Source: Amphiura filiformis
Taxonomy: Eukaryota; Echinodermata; Ophiuroidea; Amphilepidida; Amphiuridae
Length of the DNA stretch: 64,000 bases
Assembly: GCF_039555335.1 (NCBI RefSeq)
Contig: NC_092637.1
Span: 42,238,990-42,302,989, forward strand
Direction: 5' to 3'
Part shown: positions 12,201 through 26,000 of the stretch, in pieces
How positions within the stretch are numbered: the stretch's first letter is position 1
Layout of the letters: every line of letters begins with the position of its first letter
Made by a program: the position numbers and the translations under genes
Notes under the pieces: generated by a model
Database searches by the model: none
Seen by the model: the letters and a program-made list of their open reading frames with translations, nothing else
What the model was told of the DNA's origin: nothing

Positions 12201-15200
12201 TACATGCAACTATTAACAAGGCAGTGCGAAAGGAAAATATAACACAGAAAAGAGTGTGCCTGGTCACACTTTACGCACTGGTAGTATTATCAAAGTAGAA
12301 ATCAAAAGTTGGTAGAATTGAGCATATACATCTAGAAATCAATTCAGAGAGCTCAAAGCTGCACAAAAGGCAATACATGACAACACAGGTCATACATAAA
12401 TTAAAAGTAATATAATGAAACATAGCAACCATTAGATGAAAAACCATAAAATAATAACCATGATAACAACCAGTCAGTAATATTTAGCCATAACTGAGGT
12501 CAGTTAAATAAATGACAAACCATGAGTTTAGTAGGTCGTGTGTCAACCATAAAGCATTGTGGAAAAAAATGTTTGCAATGTCAAGTGCATGATTTGAGAA
12601 CCATGAAGATTTGGAGATCAAATTGCCGGAGCAAAAGTAAGTCATGCATCAAACATTAGCAAACATTGTAAGTAAGACTGATATAATAGCCCATTAGCTC
12701 GAAAAACATTTTGGATACAAATATAGAAAAATAATTTTAAGAAATTATCAACCATAAGCTGTATAGACTGTATGGTAATGCAAGCAATAATGTGGAGAAG
12801 ATTATTTGCAAGATTATTTGCAGGTATCAAGTGCATGATTGAAAATGAAAGACCAATAGAGGGTTGGAGAACAAGATACCTGAGCAAAGAGTAAATCATG
12901 CATCAAATACTAGCAAATTTTATCAAGAATAATGAAGTGACTTTAACAGACTTTAAACAGCATAAGCCAATAATGTTTAGATCAATTAAAAACAACCATA
13001 CAGTAAGAATCATATACTGAGATCACTTGGAATATAATATAATTATAATGAAATGATATCAAGAAGATTAATATAAATAATTAACAACAAATTGAGTGAA
13101 GTCAAATATATAATAAAGTAAGATTTAAGAAAACAAGCATGTGAAGCAGAGCCATGTTGAAACCTTACTTGCAATGTCAAGTGCATGATTTGAAAAACCA
13201 AAGGAGCTGGAGAGCAAATTACCTGAGCAAAGAGTAGACCATGCATCAGACATTAGCATGGTCTACAGATTAAGTTGATAACCAGGCAGGTTTGGTTCAC
13301 CTCAGAAGAACTGCTCTGGTGGGGCTTCCTCTTTAATGAAAATATTCAAAAGATACCGGTACCTGTACACGAGACACCATCCCCATCATATCCAGCATTG
13401 CATGCACATGAGAATGAACCGGGGTTGTTGGTACATGTTGCATAGGCGTTGCAATTGTGTGCACCAGCTGAACACTCATTTATATCTGTTACAATGTAAA
13501 AACTGTCTGTGTACATTATCATTATTTTCTAATGTTTAAAGAAGACCACGAAACAGAACAGTTTAAATGGCAAGCAACAAAACCTGCTATTACGGATTTT
13601 TTTGGGGTTTTCGGGTTTTTTTGGGGGGCGCTGTTTTGTTTTTGTGGAAAATGATGAAACGGTAAGCCGCCATGGTGATCTACAAATTCAGAACGTTCTA
13701 CCGCGACCTTCATACATGTACAGTAAGCCAAAAAAATTAAGGTACCAGTTATGTTTACCCCCTGTATATCCTAAACAAAGACAGATATGTCATAATTGGA
13801 ACCAGCAGCTAATAGCTGCATCTTTTAACTCGAATTGAAGACCTCATTCGTTGAAATTGTTCAAGAAGACACAACGACCCAAAGCCCCAAGGAAGGTGTC
13901 AATTTAAAAGTTGCAGTTTCTTCCATTGCATGCGCTATTGATTTGTACATAAAGCGTTCGCGAATAAGGGAACTAGCGCCGTGCGTCCATTGATCATGTT
14001 GATTAGCACGTTAAAACTAGCGTCATGCTTTCATTGATTAGAACACAAAAGTGCAACTTTTGATTTCGTCTCTTCAGTAGGTTTTAGATAACCGTTTCTT
14101 TATTTCTCAACCAATTTCAACAAATAAGGTCTTTAATCAGAGCTAAAGAGTTCAGGTATTAGCTGCTTATTTTAATTTTGACATATATGTCTTTATTTAG
14201 GATATACAGGGTTGAACACAACTGGTACCTTAATTTTTTGGCTTACTGGTAGCTCAATGGTAGCTCTTTGATATTGTCGACGATTATTTTTAACATGGGT
14301 GTTGCCTATGATTAAGGTATTCTGCTTTAGTAGTACCTTTTCACGTTTCTTGGAGTTGAAGTTTGCGTATCTTTTGCAATTGACGGTTTGAATATTAATT
14401 GTCAACAATATAACCAAAACATGACAAATAATCTGGAAATGAATTCCATAAACAAGCATTTCTGGTCTTTGGCAAAACCCAAAAACATAAAACAAAAAAG
14501 GGCTGATTAGAAGGGTAATCAAATAAAATGCTCTTGTCAGTTAAGGTTAAAAGACACTTGTGTAAAATTTGATTGTGTAAGAAGCAATGATAAACCCTAA
14601 TGGATCCGCCCCTGAAACTTATGCAGAATTTTATGCAGCTGGAAGGGTTGCTACAGAAATTTTTATAAAGACCCCCTCTAACATACCAGTGCACGTTATT
14701 CCATCTCCGCTATAACCAAATGTACATGCACACGAGAAGGAACCTATGTTATTAGTACATGAAGCAGAAGCATGGCAGTTGTGTGTACTTCTCCAGCACT
14801 CATTTATATATGTTAAAGTAATAATTATGTAAAATTTGTTAGCATCAACTTTGTATCTGTTAAAGTTATAAACATAAAAGGTAAAAAATAGGATTATCCA
14901 AAAAATTTGTATACTCTTTGTTTAATATTGTTTAATTATAATTATTTAATTATGTGCAAAAACTGTTGGGGGATTTCGACAACTTTCTTCTGCCAGATGC
15001 CATTGCCACTTTGGCTTCAGATCGTAGTACATGGAGAAACTTTGTAGTCGCCTGCTTCGCAGCCGAATGAAATGAATGAGTTGTCCGACAATATTGTAGT
15101 GTTTCTCAAACTTGTATAAAAAAAACACCAATCAGCACGAAATGTCAAGTTTTGTGTGCAATAAATTATATCAACATTTACTGCAGATACTCGTAGATGC

Positions 15201-18200
15201 AAGACATTTTGAAATCCAAATTGGTGGAATTATAATGCGTCCACCCACTTTCGGGGCGCTGTATAATTATGAGAATAGTTTGACATACCAGCACACGTAA
15301 CACCATCGCCGCTATACCCAGAATAACATGCACATGAGAACGAACCAATTGTATTGGTGCATGTAGCATGTACAACATGGCAGTTGTGAGTCCCAATTAA
15401 ACACTCATTTGTATCTGTAAAAATAAATATTTACAACATTATTACTTTCTTCAAAAACGAATGTTGACAAAGCAGGCCAATATTGCCATAGATTTATGGA
15501 CGTGGAGTTTACCGAATGAAAAAGTAAGTTTTATATATAACATGACATACCAGTGCACATGACACCATCGCCGTAATACCCAGGATTGCATGAGCATGAG
15601 AAGAAACTGATGTAATTGTGGCATGTTGCATAAGCGTGGCAGTTGTGTGTACCAGTCGAGCACTCGTTTATATCTATTAAAAATATATAATATTTATTCT
15701 TGCGACATTATAAAACAGGCAGTGGGTTTAAATAAGTCCAGTTTCATGAAAGATTTTGAGAGTATGCTACTATCATGACATAATTATTAGCACCCAAAAA
15801 TTTTTGAGATCTACCGATAACAAAACTTAACTGTTCCTTATTTTTTCTTTAAAAAGCTTGCACGCTATTATCATGATAATAGCGACATACAAGTACCCAA
15901 AGATTTTCAGATACCGTAAAACCCCGTCTACAAGCATATAGTGTGCTTCTGATGAAAGCTAGATTAATCCAGTCGCCATTATGGAGTTTGAGCAAATAAA
16001 TTACGGATCCAAGCATTATACAAACAAATATTATTTTAAGACAGATCAATTGTATTGGTATATTAACGCTTGCTTCGAATTAATTAAGCTTTTATAAAAA
16101 ACCCACTATATATGCTTGTAGACGGGGTTTTACGGTATACCAATAAAAATGTTCATGATTTTAAAAAAAGCAAATAAAGTAAGCTATTATCATGATAATA
16201 GCATGACATACCAGTACACATAACGCCATCCCCGTTATACCCAGCATTACATGCACATGAGAAGGAACCGATGGTATTGGTACACGTAGCACCGTAAATA
16301 TCACAGTTGTGCGTCCAAGTTACACATTCATCTGTATCTGTTAAAACAGAATAATATTTCCAAAGTTGTTAGTTCCTCAAAGAAGGCGTGAAATAGGCAA
16401 AGCGAAAGAGGTTGTTTAAAACCTCTTGCAACAAAAATGTTTTGTGAATTAAAGGTATAATTATGATTCCCGTAGCTTGACAAACATTTACACGTGCACC
16501 ATCCACGTTGTGCCCAGCATAATAAACCAATGTTACCAACATATGTAACATTAAAGACCAACATTAAAGACCCATTCAGTGATCCAAGCGCAAGTGTGAA
16601 AAAAATTAAAATTGTTTATAAATTGCTTAAAAGTCAAGGATAATTCATTCAAATTGTCATTTGATATTTTTGAAATGACAAATTTGGCAAAAAAACCCGA
16701 AGAAAACAGCAGTACTGACGAATACATGTAGCTAATATAGATACTGTCAGTATCTAAATTACAGATTCGTGTAAAATGTCTTATTTTGTCTTAAATACAC
16801 GGCTTTTGGCTGAACCACTCGCAGGCTATGTTAGCACATCTATAACAACAAGATACATATTTGGTGCATACGCACCAATATGAACCTCGCGCCAATCGAT
16901 CCGTGTTCAACGTATAAGTGACGTATATTTCATTGCTTAAGCATTGGAGAAATAGGTAACCTTGAAAATAGGGACCCAAATTTTATGATTTTTCTTATAA
17001 CTTTAATACTGTTAGGTGTACGACCCCAGGTTTGTTTTATTGTATTTGAGCCCGATCGGACAAAGTTTGAAATTTGAACCCTCTGTGATGACCTTTGACC
17101 TCGGTTGACCTCAATTTTATTTAGGGCATGTATTCCCTTCGTATCAAGGATTCCACCTACCAAGTTTGGGCCTGATCGGACAAAGTTTGAAATTTGACCC
17201 CTCCATAATGACCTTTGACCACGGTTGACCTCAATTGTATCTCGGGCATATATTCCCCTCGTATCAAGGATTCCACCCGCCAAGTTTGAGCCCGATCGGA
17301 CAAAGTTTGAAATTTGACCCCTCCGTAATGACCTTTGACCTTGGTTGACCTCGATTTTATTTCGGGCATGTAATCCCCTCGTATCAAGGATTCCACCCAC
17401 CAAGTTTGAGCCCGATCGGACAAAGTTTGAAATTTGACCTCTCCGTAATGACCTTTGACCTCGCTTGACCTCAATTTTATTTCGGGCATAAATTCCCTGC
17501 GTATCATGGATTCCACCCACCAAATTTGAGCCCGATCGGACAAAGTTTGAAATTTGACCCCTCCGTAATGACCTTTGACCTTGGTTGACCTCGATTTTAT
17601 TTCGGGCATGTAATCCCCTCGTATCAAGGATTCCACCCACCAAGTTTGAGCCCGATCGGACAAAGTTTGAAATTGGACCCTTCCGTAATGACCTTTGACC
17701 TCGCTTGACCTCAATTTTATTTCGGGCATAGGGGGACCTTATATTCCCCTCGTATCAAGGATTCCACTCACTAAATTTGAGCCCGATCGGACAAAGTTTT
17801 GAATTTGACCTCTCCGTAATGACCTTTGACCTCGCTTGACCTCAATTTTATTTCGGGCATATATTCCGATCGATCGGACAAAGTTAGTGACGTATTATGT
17901 TGCTTAAGCTTTCCAGGAAGCTTTCCCTTTAAAGGGAATTTTATCAAACACCCCAATCAATTTGCCCATGACTATCACTGACGTGCAATTCAGCCTCTAC
18001 ACAGCAAACAAAAGTCATAGAACGTCTAAAATATATAAAAACTCTGAAAATACTAAAATTTCACGTTTATTATATTACACATTATCATCGTTTGAATATT
18101 TGTTTTGACGTACGTGTCATAAATATTTAAATGAAGGTAAATGTAATTTACTATATTCAGGCTTTCCCCATGTCCCCACGTTCGATTCAGAAGTAAACAC

Positions 18201-21200
18201 TAATAGCTCGCGCCTACCGGCGCGAGCAATGACAAAGGTACCAAAATCTGAGTTTTGATGATTTTTACGATCATCCGGATGAGCAAATCACTGAATGGGC
18301 CTGGTAGTTGTTGTGTCAATAACACTCATTTTGTACTTGCTAATTGTAAATAGTATCAACGTTGTATTTTCTTCAAAGAGGTCGAAATGGTTGCTGGAAG
18401 TTTTATTTGAGACCTACCATTATTCTTTTTCTAACCAAAGTAAGACCAAACATTAAAAAATAGGTACTTACATTTCAGACACTCATTTGTATCTGACAAA
18501 ACAGTATAAAGAAATATTACAAAGCCATTAGTTTCTTAAAATAATAGTGTGAACTCGTGGCTATGGTTATCAAGCAGGGTAATGTAATATTTGCAAAGCA
18601 AAACACAATGACATCCAGTTCAAATGAGAGATCTACAAATATATATTTTATAGTATATCAAAAGAAAGTTTTAAAGCTTGGCATACCAGCACACGTGACA
18701 CCGTCGCCGTTATAACCAATATTACATTCACATGAGAAGGAACCAATGGTATCGGTACATAAAGCGTCGGTATGGCAGTTATGTTCATTACTGGAACACT
18801 CGTCTTTATCTGTGTAATAAGTATAATGTATTAATCGTTTTAAGCATTTGAAAAATAACATCCACACAAGCTATATTAACGATAATTTTACTGCCCCTCT
18901 ATCAGCTTTAGGCAATTTGAATCAAGTGAAATAAATCAAAATTGCTCAAATATTGCGTTAATAAACCTCGCCAAATTATTCCTCTTGAAATAAGCAAATT
19001 CATGATAAGGATCTCTAACAACATCAAGCAATTTGCAATTTTGACTTCTGTCTTCTGTATGTAGGCCTACTCAGCATGTCAATTGCTGACCAAGAGCTGG
19101 TGAACTTATTTTAAAATTTCGTTGTCTTGAGGAACAACATCCAAAAACAAAACTTAAAGAACCCAAAACAAGTTAAATCAGGAAAATTGTGTTTTGTTTG
19201 GCAGCCGGACAATACGTATAACGAACTTCCTTTGCCTTTCGATTGGGTTAAATACGTAAAAAACGTAGATAACTTTCATTTGTCCCCATCTTTCTCAGTG
19301 TATCAAATATAATTATTATCCTCTACGGAGTCAAACGCCTTTTGGTAGTCTGAACCAAGACACAAATCAATAGGGGCGAAGTCAGGGAGGAGCCGGAATT
19401 TTCAGAAATAAAATGGGGGCGGCAAAGAGTAAGAAATCCTTAAAATGACTATAAATGGGAGAAAATTAATTGGGACGAAAATTTGGTTTTGCCCTCTCAC
19501 ACTAAAATCCTGGCTACGCTACTGCAAATCGGGCCAATCATTTGATTTTTCAATAGTTGTCTGTAGGTGACATGTGGTTAAAACAATCTGCTCTTAAAGA
19601 CCTGCTTGCCCTTTTCACTCGTGTGAGAGAAGACTGATTATGATAGGGTGGTCGTTTTCGCGTCTGGTCCCATCTGCCCGGTCCTCTTTTTAGTGAAGTA
19701 AAGTGATTTTAGCTTCTTTCTATTTCTTTGGTATCTTCTTTAGTTCCAGTATTTGATTGTAAAGTTTTGTAAGCTGTACTGTTCTCCTCCTCCGGTATTA
19801 GCTGGTATAGAGAGTTCCCGTGTTTTGGGTTACCCGCCATCTTGGAGGGAAACCTAAACTCCGTTTACAATTTTCAGAATACCAACACTCGCGCAATAAT
19901 TAGCAAATGTTATTTTGTAGAATGTATCACCAATAGGGTCATTGACCAAATCAAAGGAATGAGGAATACGGCGGTTCGAATCACGTTATAAACACTATTG
20001 TAGTCCGTTCCGCTTGAAAACACGGGAACTCTCTATTGATGATGTTACTTGTAACGTATTCAATTCCTGGTCCTATAGAGGTTATCCGTGTTCAATAAGC
20101 TGCATATCCTATCAACGACTGCTATATCTTGTTTAGGACTTTCAAAAGAAGTACCTGCATGTGCAACCATGACTGTTTCAAAATAGCCCGCCAAGAGTCA
20201 TGCAGGTAACTCCGAGGTCATGCATTGAAATGTTTTGAATAAGGAATACTACGGGAATCAGCGCCTTTTGTTAGAAGTCACACATGAGTAAAGTGGATAA
20301 CCTCTATTGGTCCAGGGAACCTCTATTATTATCGGGAATTGCCTGTTACACATGATCGCACACAAGGTCGTAGGCAATTGGTCGGACCTCATCTGCCCAG
20401 AACATATTGACCCAGGTCAGCATACCGCCATATCCTTCCCGACATGCTTAGTAGCCAAGTCCGTAGAAGAGTGGATCCACACACTATGTACACAAATATA
20501 CATTTGGCCACATTTTATTATACGATTAATACGAATTTATTAAACATGGTAACAAATATTCTCTAGCAAATCGGTTATAGATGGAACTGGTAGGCATATT
20601 ATAAATTCGGGATATTACATATCTTCCTGACCAGCCAGATCTGCGCATGGTCAAAGACGAGTATCAGACCGACGCAAACTGGCTTAGTCTCCACATCAGC
20701 CAGTTTGGTTCCGCCCCTCCACAGGGAGCGTAACCTGTGTAGGAGACTCGGTCGGACCTGGTCGGACCTCATCTCTCCCCATCGATTGTGTCCTATAATC
20801 CCCGACATTGCCCTTATGAAGTCACATCGCCCTGATTGGTCCTTCATCTGTTCAGACTGTTCTACAGCTCTTGTTACTTCATGCAATAGTCGTAGGTACT
20901 ATTTGTTCCTTCTACATTTGTATTATCCTTGGTGGTTTGTCTTATTTGTTGTATTCCCAGCAAACACAAAAATGTTCTTAAAACGTTTCTTCAAAACGTT
21001 TCAATTAACATTCAAATATCGGGTTATATGAAGAAAAATATTTTGGGCAAACTTTGTTGCACAATTATTCCCCCCTCCCCCATTATGGTGGCTGGTGATG
21101 CTATTGTACATGGCGGTATATGGGGGTTCTCTGGTTTTAATTCTGTGGGTATGTCGGTACTTCGCACCTCTGGCCCTATGCTAGCGCAAAGGGTCTCTAT

Positions 21201-23035
21201 ACAGCCTGTCTCAAAAAAAATTGTGCAAGTAAAAATCGCCCTCTATGGCAATTAGAACATATCGTTGCGACATAATGCTTACATCAACGTCCTGGGCGTA
21301 GTCTTAGCTCTCACATGTCGTTTAGTCTGTTCAATTTGCTTGTTTTAATCTCGAGATATGTTTAGTTAACAACAAAAGGGTAAAATCACAATTGTGCCAC
21401 TTTTACTAGGGAAGATCAAGAGGACTGTACATGCAAATCTATGATAGCATCAAGTTTTTCAAGAGTTCCTTCGTGAAATCAAAATAATGCATCAATTATA
21501 CAACAATAAAAATTGTTTTTACTGTTTTTACTGTTTTATCATGATACTGGCATTATATGATTCTCTTTTTCCACTTTAAACAGATTGAAAGAGAAATAGA
21601 TATATCACATTCTACTGTAAAATTAAATACATGTGCATGTCAATGATTTTATCATGGTAAATACTGTTTTCTTTGTCACCCAAGACATGTTAAAAGACAA
21701 ACAAATATTACAAACTTATGGGTTAATGAACGCGTATTACTTGTTCGGAGAGAAATAATGCATGCGCGCTGATGTTGATGCGTCTTATGCACGAGCCCCG
21801 AAGGGGGAGTGCATTAGATACATCAACATCAGCTATCATCATTGATCTAGGGTCTACTTGTGTAGCCCTCTTCCCTAGTAAAAGTGGCACAATTGTGATT
21901 TTACCCTTTAGTTGTTAACTAAACATATCTCGAGATTAAAACAAGCAAATTGAACAGAACAAAAAGCATTTGAGAGCTCAGACTCCGCCCTTGACGTTGA
22001 TGTAAGCATCATGTGACAACGGCATTTTGTAATTGCCATAGAGGGCGCTTTTCACTTGCACAATTTTTTTGGAGACAGGCTGTATATTCGGGCATCGAGA
22101 TCCGAAGGAACTTATGACTTTAACCACCTGGACACTATACTGGTTATGTAACAGCATTTCTGATTGGTTGATAACTTGAAATGCTCATTTCAATTGCCAA
22201 TTATGACTAGGCTTTAAACTATTTATGGTCAAAATTGCATTTGCAGATGATTTTATTAATACCTCCTTGATTGGTTCAAAAATGGACACAATATTCATTT
22301 TGGCCAATCGGCAGGTAGTTCTCATGGGGTTAAGTTAGCAACAACATGTTTTACCTTCACAACCAACGAGTTCAAAACGCATGCTGATAAAATCCTGCCA
22401 AGCTACAGGTACTATTCGGATGTAAGACGCTAAAACTGGTGTAGGGAAAAGATTGGTGACAACCGTAGTTCGGTCGGTGTTTCCATCAAATATCTGTGAT
22501 AAGGAATGATTTCAATATTAATAAGAAACCAACTCTCGGTATTCATAATTCGTTGCGCCACCTATCGACTTCAGCCGAAATCGCACTGCATCATGGGTAT
22601 GTGTCGACATGCAACCCCAGAAGTGCCCGTGTTGCTACGCAAATTGCACGTAAATTCTATTCATTGCCGTAACAATGAATCTGATCATTGCTTTTTCAGT
22701 CAATGACTAGGCTGATAAAGATTGCGCGTATTTTGCTTGGAATCACTGGGGGAAGCCGGTGAAACCATGATGTACCACTGCCATCACATGTACTACAGCG
22801 ATCGCACTGGGACCAACAGAAGATGTCGCCGGAAGTGGCCCTTTCAGGCCTATATCGCTTCGATATCCGGGTTCGATATATGGCGCAATCGGAATACCGA
22901 GAATTTCCTACAAATGTCTTGTAAAGGTTTGTATGTTATTCTACACGGTGCAAAGTAAGATGATATTTTGTCTGCGTTGGACTGGGATACCTGCGGATGT
23001 ATGTTGTCTTGCTTTTGTTTTCGCCGAACATTGTT

Positions 23036-23070
<35 letters not shown>

Positions 23071-26000
23071 TAATTATTTAATTAAGTAAGTAAGTAATCA
23101 CTCAATTGATCAATCAATCAATCAATAATAAAAATAAATAAATAAACAAATAAATAAATAAATACTTGGAGAAAGACGACTATCTTCATGCAGAGTGCTC
23201 GGTGCATTAAAGCAGAACTAATAATACGAGTAGAACTTGTGGAACGAACGTTGTAACTCTGAGTTTCACGCTAATGCGATCATCAGACAACTGATACGTA
23301 TCGTAGGCCTTATCCTATTAATACGGACTCTAACGTCCGCATAATAGCGTGGCACACCGACATCGCCTGGTTAATAATTACTTTATACAGCAGAGACACT
23401 AAAATCAATACCCGGGATCAATACACGTGAATGTGCTATGCACGATTTGATATTCAGACGATAAATCTTTGGATACCGGGGTAGAAAATGATGAATATCT
23501 CCCGTAATTTTTTTATTCTAAAGAAGCCATATTTTTTGCTTGCACTTTAATATATGTGTTGAACGGATATGATAGTCGTTAGCTTGCGTATTGAGAAGAA
23601 CCCTGCGTATTGAGCTCAAAAACTGACAAAAATTCTGATTTTATTATGTGCCGAACTATAGCGCAGCGTAGGCTACTGGTGGAGGCAGTCTAAAAGCAGA
23701 TGACCTTATGGTGTATACCATGCTCATTCGCACACAGAGAGGTCAGTCACCAGGCTATTGTCAATAGCTTAGTCGGATGTCCATCGGCCCATTATGTGTA
23801 TCAAAACTATTAAACAGGTCGGAACAAAATGGCCATGCGTGGCTGTGGATTCAACATACCATGGCGATTTTTGCCATGAAGATATCGAGGCGATGACACT
23901 GTGCGTGGTCTCAGTGCTGAGGAGGTTAGGGGATTCACACATACGGTTCGTCAATTTCACACGGCGATAAAAACTCACCATTTCCGCCTGATTATCTGTA
24001 CGCTGTACAAATGGCCAATATTCACCGTCATTACTGTATACAACTTTGAATTTGGTCACCCATTGTGGTGCATCTGCTCTTCCTTGAATCAACACACCGG
24101 TAACCCATGTTGGGACGCCAAGAGCTGCCTGTATCCATTGATTGCCGTCATTGTACTGGGCGGTCCATGCTCCAGTAGTACCTGCCATTGCCACGCGGTT
24201 CAGACGAGCATTGTTAGCCCCGTGGTACTGACCGGCGATTAAATATTCGGTGGAAGCTGTGATTTGGCTGTTACTTATTCGACCATCCTCTACCCCCAGG
24301 CGGTCTTGGCATTGAGCTATAACGTACAAAAATAGCATTATTTAACCTGGGTAAAGTTTATTTTGAAACTAAGCAACACGCTGCCATTTTATGCATTTTT
24401 GACTTAAACGTCACAGCTACAAATGAGGAACTTATTTCCAAACCGTGTTAATTAAGTCCACAGGCTCATGTGTCTCATTTATTTGTGTGATACAATCACA
24501 ATTACTTTGACAAGTTTGACATTAGCAACAAAGAGTTGTGTTGTATTATTTACCATAACAATGCGGCATAACAATATGCAGACTATTGTTCTCATTTGGG
24601 ACACAAAGGCCCACAAGTATTGTTACTGTGCGTTTGCTTTGTAATAGTGCAGCCAACTAAATTATAATACATATAGCATTGCAATATCGCACAGGAAAAT
24701 CAGATAATGGGTTTGTGGACTTAACACGGTTTGGAAATAAGCTCTTCAAATATTAAATACTGGGCGGATGGGACTGACGAATCCCTGCTGACTTGCCTGT
24801 GTGATCTCCCGCTTATGCAGGGGCGTTACATTTTGTCAAATTATGGTTATAAACTTGGACCATACCAGTATATTCCTCTCATCATATTAAGGATTCAGAA
24901 AAAGTATAGTTTGACCTATGTACGATCTAAAGTATAACCAAACATAGGTCAAAGGTTAAGTATAATTATGGCTCCAGATGGATCAACAATTAAATCCGAT
25001 ATAAAGTCCGTTTTGCCGTTGCAAGAGGCGAAGGTACAAATGCAGCAGCTAATACAGTAGCACATAGTACGATACAGGAAGTGTGCGGCAATATTTACTG
25101 GAATAAATAGAGACGCCAAAAATAGCTCACTCGTATGGCACGTATTTTGTCAAATAAAAGAGAAGATTGGTTTCCTCGGTGAAGAGCCTGGTGTCTTGAC
25201 TTTTAAAAACCCGATTTCTTGATCTAAAAAGCTACTTTGTCGATGTAGGAATTCCACCAATAAATATGCTTTTTGTTTTAAAAAAAACAGGGATGGTATC
25301 ATATCCCTGGAAAAACTAGTGCGGTATACGTGATGTTGATTTGGAGTAAGCAAATATAAAACATTTCATTTGGACGTCATGCGTTCTGCAGACCACTCCA
25401 AATGTCCATTGAGGAGTTAGTAGAATACGTGGTCTTCTTTTTTGTCTTTCTTAATTTTTTTCCTAATTTCATTTTTGCTTTTGCTCGGGGCCCCTGAACC
25501 TTCGGGGCCCATGGACTTCGTTCACCCTGTCCCCGCTTGCTACGCCCCTGACATCAAAGCTCCCATTCCTTTCTCAAAGATTTTTTATAATAGCTCCACA
25601 TACCAGCACACGTGACACCGTCACCGTTATAGCCATCATTGCATACACATGAGAAGGAACCAGGGTTACTGGTACATGTTGCATCGGCATGGCAGTTGTG
25701 TGTGCCACTTGAACACTCATCTGTTAAAATAACCATAGATATTTGTATTAATGTCATAATTCCTTTCTTCAACAAAAAAGGGTTGTTTAATTAAAGAGGG
25801 CGAGATGGCCGAGCGGTTAAGGCGTTGCGCTGCCAGCCGGGTGATACGATCGGCGAGGGTTCGAGCCTTGGGTTTGCCTTAGGTGAAAATTCTCTTCCCT
25901 CCCAAACAGTTCCTATATGGTCAGGAATCCTTCAATTAAGTTACATCACAGTATTGTAGAATTTCTTCTCACCCCTATACACTGCTTAGCACGTGCAGAT

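Larger units (their letters stand above)
7602..13337. mobile_element. Palindromic MITE split by the CR1-like LINE
   Basis: The left end (7602-7764) reads TTAAAGAAGCCCC, then AGAGCAGTTCTTCTGGGTG and AACCAAACCTG. The right end (13263-13337) is its inverted match, ending GGGGCTTCCTCTTTAA. TTAA at both outer borders fits a TTAA-targeting (piggyBac-type) MITE. The left part also contains the palindrome centre (TTAGACAGGTGCTAA mirrored by TTAGCACGTGTCAAATTC), so the LINE landed in the right arm. Confidence 0.7.
22920..23300 (-). mobile_element. Penelope-like repeat with a hammerhead-like motif, copy 1
   Basis: Two blocks, 22920-23035 and 23190-23300, match 27500-27620 and 27635-27742. (AATC)n and (AAAT)n runs separate the blocks here. 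The minus strand at 23291-23250 contains a hammerhead-like fold, a feature known from Penelope-like elements and retrozymes. No reverse transcriptase is present, so the family name is inference. Confidence 0.5.
22355..25080. repeat. Segmental duplication D1 (second F5/8C domain)
   Basis: The two F5/8C exons and the intron upstream of them match 26393 to about 31400 in order and orientation. Shared intron words near 24893 and 30543 include AAGTATAGTTTGACCTA and TAGGTCAAAGGTTAA. Copy D2 is longer because of later insertions. Confidence 0.8.

Noticed and set aside
16930..17729. Minus-strand frames of 237 and 190 codons with a 40-residue repeat
   Set aside because: They lie in the 120-bp satellite. 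A period divisible by three keeps several frames open at once, and two overlapping frames are open here. No known domain or start context.
23901..24242. Plus-strand frame of 113 codons (and a similar one at 29830-30183)
   Set aside because: Antisense shadows of the F5/8C exons. Both exist because the exons are paralogues.
25795..25880. Possible functional tRNA-Leu/Ser gene
   Set aside because: The A and B boxes are present, but the arms do not fold into a full cloverleaf and a SINE body follows.
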